This document shows, piece by piece, positions 1 to 4,822 of a DNA stretch of 5,243 bases. The stretch covers positions 1 to 5,243 of the forward strand of contig JALUMP010000172.1 in the NCBI GenBank assembly GCA_027039745.1, given 5' to 3'. The DNA comes from Candidatus Parcubacteria bacterium (GTDB taxonomy: Bacteria; Patescibacteriota; Minisyncoccia; Phycocordibacterales; GCA-2747955). Numbering within the stretch: position 1 is the first letter of the stretch; each line of letters begins with the position of its first letter. The translations under genes and the position numbers were made by a program. The notes under the pieces were generated by a model. The model searched no databases. It saw only the letters and a program-made list of their open reading frames with translations, and had not been told where the DNA came from.

Positions 1-7
1 TTTTCAT
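1..7 (-). CDS. Start of a minus-strand gene that leaves the window
   Basis: On the minus strand an ATG (7-5) is followed by AAA before the window ends. It is preceded by AGGAAC (16-11), a good ribosome site with a short A-rich spacer. The site sits directly at the stop codon of the exonuclease gene (19-17), as expected for the next gene of the same minus-strand operon. Only two codons are visible, so nothing can be said about the product. Confidence 0.5.
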
Positions 8-16
8 TTTGTTCCT

Positions 17-931
17 TTATAAAAAATCAAATAAATTTAGTTGACTAGAAGATCCATTTTTATCAACAAAATTGTTTATTTTTTTTACACTGTTTTGTTT
101 TTTTATTATATCTAAAATTTCAGCCTCTATGTATTTAAATTTTACATTATCTTCTAAAATTTCTTTTTTCATAAATTCAGGGAAAGCCATGAACAAATTA
201 CCAGTTTTGTTTTCATATATTCGAAGAAATGATTTTGATGATGGTAACACCCCCACATCAGACAATAAAAAAGAATAATTTTCTATGTAAAAAGAATCAT
301 CTTTTACATATTTTTGTTTAGTTGAATTTTTTGTTCTTAATATACTAAATTTATCCTTGTGAGGTAATTGTATAAAATCTTCTATTAGGTTTCTTTTTAA
401 GGCTTCAATAAAACATTTCTTAAGAATTTGAGTATCATATAAAGCCCCATGTGCAGCAGTATCTTCAAAAGGTATATTTAAAAAAGTTGATAATTCTTTT
501 AATGTTGGATTTTTTATTCTACCAGATATATTTAAAGCTTTAATTATATTTTTTGTCCCTTTCATAGTACAAATTTTCTCAGAATAAAAGTTTTTAGGTA
601 AAAATTGGTAATCGAAATCAATATTGTGAGCCACCATAATATCTGCATCTTCAATGAAAGATGTTGCATCTTTATCTTCATTAAAATATAAAGCATATTT
701 CTGTTTTTCTCTCTCTTTTTTTATTTTATCGAGACTTATATTATGAATAGAATAAGCAGAATAATCAAAGACTTCTTTTTGTTTTGGAAAATAAAATCTA
801 TGTAATATTTTAGAATCTTCTATTTCTTTTGTTTGTAAATTAATTTTTATTTTAATGAAAGCTGCTTCCAAAACTGAACTATCTGGGTTTATTCCATTGG
901 TTTCAAAATCAAACAATATTATATTTAGCAA
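17..931 (-). CDS. DnaQ-like DEDDh 3'-5' exonuclease with clamp-binding-type C-terminus
   Basis: This is a 304-residue protein. Residues 1 to about 180 form an RNase T/DnaQ exonuclease fold. The Exo I motif is DFET (D8, E10), Exo II is AHNIDFD (H102, D107) and Exo III is HGALYDT (H161, D166), so all DEDDh metal ligands and the general-base histidine are present. The family removes nucleotides 3'-5' from DNA or RNA using two metal ions. Residues from about 190 to 304 are a lineage-specific extension that I do not recognise. It ends with a Gly/Ser-rich linker and QLNLF (297-301), the pentapeptide type that binds the bacterial beta sliding clamp. The start is TTG. It is supported by AGGA six bases upstream, by an in-frame stop five codons upstream and by the fit of the first beta-strand. 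No C-terminal polymerase or UvrC-type domain is seen. It could be a repair exonuclease or a plasmid-borne epsilon-like protein; the exact role is unknown. Confidence 0.88.
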   Translation of the reverse strand: MLNIILFDFETNGINPDSSVLEAAFIKIKINLQTKEIEDSKILHRFYFPKQKEVFDYSAYSIHNISLDKIKKEREKQKYALYFNEDKDATSFIEDADIMVAHNIDFDYQFLPKNFYSEKICTMKGTKNIIKALNISGRIKNPTLKELSTFLNIPFEDTAAHGALYDTQILKKCFIEALKRNLIEDFIQLPHKDKFSILRTKNSTKQKYVKDDSFYIENYSFLLSDVGVLPSSKSFLRIYENKTGNLFMAFPEFMKKEILEDNVKFKYIEAEILDIIKKQNSVKKINNFVDKNGSSSQLNLFDFL

Positions 932-937
932 AATATA

Positions 938-941
938 TCCT
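938..941 (-). promoter_or_regulatory. Ribosome binding site supporting the TTG start of the exonuclease
   Basis: On the minus strand the sequence reads AAAAAGGA, then six bases, then TTG (931-929). No ATG or GTG occurs in frame between this TTG and the upstream in-frame TAA (946-944). The site therefore decides the start. It lies across the left edge of the tandem repeat that begins at 940. Confidence 0.6.
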
Positions 942-1049
942 TTTTATCATAACTTAGCAGAAAACATTGCCTCTTAGGACTATGATGAATGCTTTTTATC
1001 ATAATCTAGTAGAAGACATCGCCCTTTAGGGCGGTGATGAATGCTTTTT
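940..1049 (+). repeat. Two tandem 52-bp repeats plus a partial third CTTTTT
   Basis: Copy 1 is 940-991 and copy 2 is 992-1043; 1044-1049 repeats the first six bases (CTTTTT). By hand alignment the copies agree at 42 of 52 positions. Each holds ATCATAA near its start, a central palindrome and GATGAATG at its end. Copy 2 has an intact stem (1017-1024 with 1029-1036). The same stem in copy 1 has two mismatches (968/981 and 970/979), so copy 1 looks decayed. The repeats lie between divergent genes and directly upstream of the tnpB-like gene. They probably derive from the ends of IS200/IS605-type elements. Confidence 0.75.
1017..1036 (+). other. Hairpin resembling an IS200/IS605 right-end/omegaRNA stem-loop
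   Basis: CATCGCCC, a TTTA loop and GGGCGGTG form an 8-bp stem with one T/G pair (1019/1034). That pair is a U-G wobble only if the plus strand is transcribed; on the minus strand it would be an A-C mismatch. This favours plus-strand RNA, the same direction as the tnpB-like gene. From memory, IS605-group elements end in GC-rich hairpins of this kind followed by a short conserved tail, here GATGAATGC. Assignment to omegaRNA is inference. A terminator is less likely because the T-run is eight bases beyond the stem. Confidence 0.4.
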
Positions 1050-1091
1050 GTAATTAATTTTGAATATTATATATAAAAATAACTTAAAATA

Positions 1092-1100
1092 TGATATAAT
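1092..1100 (+). promoter_or_regulatory. Extended -10 promoter of the tnpB-like gene, giving a leaderless mRNA
   Basis: TGATATAAT is a perfect extended -10 (TGnTATAAT). The ATG starts at 1107, only six bases after it, which is where transcription should begin. No Shine-Dalgarno sequence fits, so the transcript is predicted to be leaderless. No convincing -35 is seen, as is usual for AT-rich Campylobacterota promoters. Confidence 0.55.
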
Positions 1101-1106
1101 TATATT

Positions 1107-1877
1107 ATGTTAGTAAATAAATCCTACAAATCTCAGATTAAAATTTCTCGGCAACAAAAAGAAAATATTGATTATGGAATCTTTCTTTTGAATCAGCTCT
1201 ATAACTTTATGATTGACTTTTGTCTAAAAGAAATGAATCAAAAATTATTGATTGATGAGGGACTCGGTAAATTTATAAAAATGACTTCAAAAGATGGAAA
1301 AAACTATCAACAATTTACTATTATCAAGCCACAAAAAAGCTGTACCTATATAGATAAAAAATGGAAACTCTATGCAGAAAACAGAAAACTCTCTCTAAAA
1401 GGTTTTAGTAAGCCAATCCAAACAAAGATGTTACAGTTTTTAAAAACATTTAACAAAATTAACATGTCCTCTCAAAAAGATTTTAACTTCAAACTGTCAT
1501 CTGCAGATAATTATGGTTCTATAACTACTGATTCCTCGATCAAACTCTTTAAAAACAGATATAGAACAAAGTCTGGTAAAAAGAAGACTAAGTATTATGT
1601 CAAGATAGGTCGAGAAATTTACCAATTCAAAAACAGAGATCTCAATATCAAACACTTTACTCCTAAAACAGCTAATATAAGCCGTAAGAACGGAAAATAT
1701 TACATCTCCCTTAGTGGATATCAAAATATCTCTAAAAAGGTCATAGACAGCTCTAAAAACATTGGTATTGATGTTAATTTTGAGACAATAGTCGGATCGG
1801 ATGGATTAAAGGTCCAACTAAAAAATCTTCAAAATAAACTCGACTTATATGCTAAAAAACTAGAGGTTCACGAATAA
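1107..1877 (+). CDS. tnpB: C-terminally truncated TnpB-family protein (RNA-guided nuclease relative)
   Basis: This 256-residue frame is the N-terminal part of a TnpB, the IS200/IS605 accessory protein that acts as an omegaRNA-guided DNA nuclease. The N-terminus (KSYKSQIKISRQQKENID) fits the family's opening strand. A lysine-rich WED-like part reads NISRKNGKYYISLSG at about 190-204. RuvC-I follows as NIGIDVNFETIVGSDG, with catalytic D222. The protein then ends about 34 residues later. Full-length TnpBs run to roughly 370-420 residues, so the RuvC-II glutamate, the CxxC zinc finger and the RuvC-III aspartate are all missing. None is visible downstream in any frame before the next gene at 1922. 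The remaining frame has no internal stop or frameshift. It cannot be an active nuclease. It is either a decaying pseudogene or a retained RNA/DNA-binding fragment. It has its own promoter and lacks a ribosome site. Confidence 0.78.
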   Translation: MLVNKSYKSQIKISRQQKENIDYGIFLLNQLYNFMIDFCLKEMNQKLLIDEGLGKFIKMTSKDGKNYQQFTIIKPQKSCTYIDKKWKLYAENRKLSLKGFSKPIQTKMLQFLKTFNKINMSSQKDFNFKLSSADNYGSITTDSSIKLFKNRYRTKSGKKKTKYYVKIGREIYQFKNRDLNIKHFTPKTANISRKNGKYYISLSGYQNISKKVIDSSKNIGIDVNFETIVGSDGLKVQLKNLQNKLDLYAKKLEVHE

Positions 1878-1893
1878 GTTTTTTACTATTTTA

Positions 1894-1902
1894 TGGTATA
1901 AT
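1894..1902 (+). promoter_or_regulatory. Extended -10 promoter of the sel1-traW-traU operon
   Basis: TGGTATAAT is a perfect TGnTATAAT motif with T-rich DNA upstream (1879-1892) and no clear -35. It lies 19 bases before the ATG at 1922, leaving room for the ribosome site AGGA (1911-1914, seven-base spacer). It starts only 17 bases past the stop of the truncated tnpB gene, so the tra genes have their own start independent of the insertion remnant. Confidence 0.6.
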
Positions 1903-1921
1903 TTAAAAAAAGGATATTAAG

Positions 1922-2611
1922 ATGAGAATTTTAACAAGTATTGTTTTGACAATATTTTTATCAGTTTCTGCTTATGCAGTAAATTATAAAAAAGTAAATG
2001 TTGACAATAAAAACAGTGAATATAAGATACCAAATTTTGTACAAGGAATGGGTCTAGCTGAGGCATATTTTAGACAATTACCAAAAAAAATGAATAAAAA
2101 AGAATGGAATAATATTATTCTTAAAATGAAATCTGATAAAAATTTTATAAAAGCCAACAATTATCTTTATAATAAAAGATTTCAAATTTTAAAAAAAGAT
2201 GTTTATGACCCTGAATTTCATGGAATAGGGAAAACAATTCTTGTTCCGAACTATCCAAAAGCTTTAGAATTTTTCACTAAGTCTGTTGAAAAAACGAAAT
2301 CTACCATTTCTGCTTATGAAGGATTAATGATCATAAAATCATTTTTAGGTAAAAAATATAAAAATAACAAAGTTTTGGCTAAAAAATTTACACTTATTCT
2401 ATATCGAAATAACACTTGTGAGGGATTGTATTCTATGGGTAAAAGTTTTCTATATGGCACAAAATATATTCAAAAAAATCCAAAAAAAGCAAAAGAAATT
2501 TTTATAAAAGGTTTAAAAGAATGTAATAACATTAGCTACTATGGAACTATATTTACCTCAAAAATTTTGACTGCTAATATTTATCTAAAAGAACAAAAGA
2601 GTAATAAGTAA
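1922..2611 (+). CDS. Exported Sel1/TPR-like helical repeat protein in the tra operon
   Basis: The product has 229 residues. Residues 1-19 form a signal peptide with an AYA cleavage site, so the protein acts in the periplasm or at the outer membrane. The mature part is basic, and its second half is built of paired helices. Two stretches resemble Sel1/TPR units: YPKALEFFTKSVEK (about 111-124) with its following helix, and GLYSMGKSFLYGTKYIQKN with PKKAKEIFIKGL (about 168-198). Such repeats usually mediate protein-protein contacts. It has only two cysteines (C166, C201), which might pair. It is the first gene of the operon, with AGGA seven bases before the ATG. Its TAA overlaps the traW ATG by one base (TAATG), indicating translational coupling. 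A scaffold or accessory role in secretion-system assembly is inference; I do not recognise it as a named Tra protein. Confidence 0.7.
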   Translation: MRILTSIVLTIFLSVSAYAVNYKKVNVDNKNSEYKIPNFVQGMGLAEAYFRQLPKKMNKKEWNNIILKMKSDKNFIKANNYLYNKRFQILKKDVYDPEFHGIGKTILVPNYPKALEFFTKSVEKTKSTISAYEGLMIIKSFLGKKYKNNKVLAKKFTLILYRNNTCEGLYSMGKSFLYGTKYIQKNPKKAKEIFIKGLKECNNISYYGTIFTSKILTANIYLKEQKSNK

Positions 2612-3291
2612 TGAAAATATTTTTATTTACATTATTCTTTTCATCTTTGTTATTTTCATCTGTAGTTAAAAATTACGATTGGAGAAAAAGAAATGATTCG
2701 AATGTTACAGATTTAGGAGTATATGGTCGATTATATAAAATTGAAGAAGTGTCTTTAATAAAAGAAATTGAAAAAAAAGCAAAAACTGTTGACTGGAAGA
2801 AACAACTATCAGCATTTAAAGAATCAGAAAAAAGGATAATGACAGCAAAAGGGGATCTCCCTTTGTGTCAAACGACGAGAAAAAGAACAGTATTTGTAAT
2901 AAACACATTAGAAAGTCCTATTTTTGGTTCGGATGGAAAAGAAATTTACAAAAAAGGGTATAAGTATAATGTACTAAAATTAATGTCTGAACATGGGCTA
3001 ATAGATAAAAAGCCAATGCTTTTTTTTAATGAAAATGAAGTAAGACAAGTTGCTTATGCTAAATTGATAAATAATTCTACTCACCTTTATATTACTGATG
3101 GTAGTTTAGAAAAGACAGCTGATGACAATTTGAATAATGTATATATTGGAGACTCTCTTATTAAACAATTTAAGGTACAATGTACTCCATCTATATATAT
3201 TCAGAAAAAAGATAGATTTGAAGTATTCGAAATTGATAACAATTATTTAAAGACAATAATTAAAAAAACACAAAAAGGGGAATCTTTATGA
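2611..3291 (+). CDS. traW: TraW, F-type conjugation assembly protein
   Basis: The product has 226 residues, close to the F plasmid TraW (about 210). Residues 1-17 are a signal peptide, so the protein is periplasmic. The TraW N-terminal signature is present as DLGVYGRLYKIEEVSLIKEI (34-53). The C-terminal half follows family order: GSDGKEIYKKG (106-116), KPMLFFNENEVRQVAYAK (134-151), ITDGS (161-165), VYIGDSLIKQFKVQCTPS (177-194) and RFEVFEID (202-209). In F, TraW is needed for pilus assembly and works with TraU and TrbC in the periplasm. The visible cysteines are C86 and C191; the latter lies in a thioredoxin-like 'CTPS' segment. It overlaps traU by four bases (ATGA), so the two are translated together. 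Internal similarity to F TraW was judged from memory, not by alignment software. Confidence 0.9.
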   Translation: MKIFLFTLFFSSLLFSSVVKNYDWRKRNDSNVTDLGVYGRLYKIEEVSLIKEIEKKAKTVDWKKQLSAFKESEKRIMTAKGDLPLCQTTRKRTVFVINTLESPIFGSDGKEIYKKGYKYNVLKLMSEHGLIDKKPMLFFNENEVRQVAYAKLINNSTHLYITDGSLEKTADDNLNNVYIGDSLIKQFKVQCTPSIYIQKKDRFEVFEIDNNYLKTIIKKTQKGESL

Positions 3292-4286
3292 AAAACAAAA
3301 AAATAACATTATTATTTTTAGCATTCATGTATACATCTTCGCTGAGTGCTGATGCTCCTGCATGCCTTAATTTTATTTCATCGATAGATTGGAGACACTT
3401 TGCAGATAGCATTGATTTTAAATTTAAGTCTTGTGTATGTGGGGAAAAAAACACAGCAAAAGCAGGTTGGTCAGTTGGAATATCAGAACCAATAGGAGTT
3501 CTCGATTCAGTTAATACTCCTTGGTCTTTCCCTTGTTTAGATCTAAAATTAGATACAAGAATAGATAGACCTCAGGGGGTATCACAAGATGGTGGCGATC
3601 ATAGTGGAGGAGAAAAAAATTATCATTTTATTATTTTTCCAGTTTTTTCTGTTATGAACTTCGCTCAGGATACTTTTTGCTTTGAAAGAGCTGACACTTT
3701 AAATATAGGTACGATGTCGGAAGTTTTACCACAGGCTAGAAATGATATTCTTGCAAATATTGTAGATGGTGGAATTAATTTATTAACAGCCAATCCCTTA
3801 GCACAAGCGGCTTGTGTTGTTGATTGTGCCTCTTCTGTTATAGGCAAACCGATTAATTCAATGTTTTGGTGTTCAGGATGCTGGGAAACACCTAAAACCG
3901 ATTCAAGCTTTGTTGCAGCTCAAAACCCTGTTGCAGAAGCAGCAGCCCATGTTCAAAAACTAACAAGATTTTTACATAGAACATCTTTATTAAGTAAAAC
4001 ATCTAATGCTAAATTTGCTTTTACAACATCAGAAGCAGGTTCTGTGGCAAATTCAATGTGTGAAGAAAGATATTTTGGGGAGAGAATAAAAACACAATAT
4101 CAATATAATTTAAATACACCAACAACTGGAAAAGCTTTTACAACAGGAAGTTATCCATTATCTACATTTGCATTTAAAAATACACTATCATCTGGTGATG
4201 ATTTTTCTATGTGGTTATGGAGAACAAGGGATTATTGTGCAGGAGCATATAAATGTAGAAGTACATTTGCAGGTTTAATTAAATAG
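3288..4286 (+). CDS. traU: TraU, F-type conjugation protein
   Basis: The product has 332 residues, essentially the length of F TraU (330). Residues 1-21 are a signal peptide with an LSA cleavage site. Family hallmarks are seen in order: DWRHFADSIDFKFKSCVCG (34-52), EPIGVLDSVNTPWSFPCL (67-84), a Gly/Asp-rich stretch with YHFIIFPVF (112-120), a cysteine-containing helix CVVDC (176-180), FWCSGCWE (193-200), LHRTSLL (229-235) and a C-terminal WLWRTRDYC with C323 (309-323). The mature protein has 12 cysteines (26, 49, 51, 83, 131, 176, 180, 195, 198, 258, 317, 323), an even number that suggests extensive disulfide bonding in the periplasm. TraU is needed for F pilus formation and DNA transfer. AAGGGG (3275-3280) precedes the ATG, and the gene overlaps traW. 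The gene is intact, so the locus is not obviously dead. Confidence 0.95.
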   Translation: MKNKKITLLFLAFMYTSSLSADAPACLNFISSIDWRHFADSIDFKFKSCVCGEKNTAKAGWSVGISEPIGVLDSVNTPWSFPCLDLKLDTRIDRPQGVSQDGGDHSGGEKNYHFIIFPVFSVMNFAQDTFCFERADTLNIGTMSEVLPQARNDILANIVDGGINLLTANPLAQAACVVDCASSVIGKPINSMFWCSGCWETPKTDSSFVAAQNPVAEAAAHVQKLTRFLHRTSLLSKTSNAKFAFTTSEAGSVANSMCEERYFGERIKTQYQYNLNTPTTGKAFTTGSYPLSTFAFKNTLSSGDDFSMWLWRTRDYCAGAYKCRSTFAGLIK

Positions 4287-4288
4287 TA

Positions 4289-4317
4289 TTGACTTTCTTT
4301 TGGAAAAATAGTATAAT
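4289..4317 (+). promoter_or_regulatory. Near-consensus sigma70 promoter after traU
   Basis: The -35 is TTGACT (4289-4294), the spacer is 17 bases and the -10 is TATAAT (4312-4317). It begins two bases after the traU stop codon. Transcription should start near 4324, giving a leader of about 16 bases that carries AAAAGG (4326-4331) eight bases before the ATG at 4340. It is the strongest promoter in the window. No operator-like palindrome is evident around it. Confidence 0.75.
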
Positions 4318-4339
4318 AACAAACTAAAAGGTTTTATTT

Positions 4340-4822
4340 ATGAAATTGAAAATTTTTCATGTATTGTTTATTTTATTATTGTTTACAGTCATAACTACGG
4401 GTATTGCTGGTTATTTTATTTTTTCAAAAGAGCATATTATGAATGGAGTCAATCAAGCATTAAGTATAATAAATGGAGATCCATTTACAAACATTGTGAT
4501 ATATGCAAAAGACAATTTATTTATTTCAAAAATTGTCAGACGTTTTGATTGGAGTATACATTTTTTTTCAGGAGTACTATTGTTTGTGATATTAACAATA
4601 TTTATTTGGAATAAAAAGAAAACATTTTTTATTAAAACAGTATATATATTATATACTCTAACTTTTGTGACAGGTATGATCTTATATTTTAGATTTTTCA
4701 AATATTTATCTAGTGATATGTTCGTATTTTTAAAAATTTCACATAAAACTTTTGCTTCTCTATTTGTTATTGTAATTTTTTATCATATTTTAGAAAAAAT
4801 AAAACCAAAGGAAATTAAATGA
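4340..4822 (+). CDS. Four-helix membrane protein, candidate di-haem cytochrome b
   Basis: The product has 160 residues and four predicted transmembrane helices, at about 5-28, 73-90, 97-118 and 133-151, with a periplasmic loop of about 45 residues after helix 1. With the N-terminus inside, H7 (helix 1) and H149 (helix 4) lie near the cytoplasmic face, and H74 (helix 2) and H135 (helix 4) near the outer face. The layout could therefore hold two haems. In formate dehydrogenase-N subunit FdnI, as I recall, the ligands follow the same order with a 14-residue gap on helix 4; here H135 and H149 also differ by 14. 'TG' turns occur in helices 1 and 3 (T20-G21, T111-G112), as in b561-type proteins. 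It has no cysteines, so it is not a DsbB-type protein. It has its own promoter and overlaps the next gene (ATGA). It is smaller than FdnI, and its redox partner is unknown. It could instead be an uncharacterised structural membrane protein. Confidence 0.5.
   Translation: MKLKIFHVLFILLLFTVITTGIAGYFIFSKEHIMNGVNQALSIINGDPFTNIVIYAKDNLFISKIVRRFDWSIHFFSGVLLFVILTIFIWNKKKTFFIKTVYILYTLTFVTGMILYFRFFKYLSSDMFVFLKISHKTFASLFVIVIFYHILEKIKPKEIK

Larger units (their letters stand above)
940..1877 (+). mobile_element. Remnant of an IS200/IS605-family (tnpB-only type) element
   Basis: The remnant consists of the tandem hairpin repeats (940-1049), a spacer with a promoter, and a tnpB-like reading frame that stops before the RuvC-II, zinc-finger and RuvC-III parts. 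No Y1 transposase (tnpA) is present. CTC leucine codons are frequent in the tnpB frame (at least seven) and rare in the neighbouring genes, which is consistent with a foreign origin. True element ends cannot be fixed from one copy, so the borders given are those of the recognisable parts. Confidence 0.5.

Noticed and set aside
940..1049. CRISPR array
   Set aside because: Only two imperfect, directly abutting 52-bp units are present, with no unique spacers between identical repeats and no cas genes. The palindrome and the tnpB neighbour fit an IS-end origin better.
1017..1049. Rho-independent terminator
   Set aside because: The stem is good, but the T-run (1045-1049) begins eight bases after it, and no plus-strand gene lies upstream to terminate.
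1497..1724. Open frame antisense to tnpB
   Set aside because: It has no ribosome site or recognisable motif and lies wholly inside the tnpB coding frame. The same reasoning excludes the antisense frames at 3260-3454, 3665-3847 and 4453-4701 and the plus-strand frame at 72-278 inside the exonuclease.
1854..1884. Terminator formed by AAAAAACT and AGTTTTTT arms after tnpB
   Set aside because: The arms are almost pure A/T with a 15-base loop. This is expected by chance in such AT-rich DNA and would be a very weak stem.
4340..4822. DsbB/DsbI-type disulfide oxidase for the cysteine-rich TraU
   Set aside because: It has four helices as in DsbB, but the protein contains no cysteine at all, so the chemistry is not possible.
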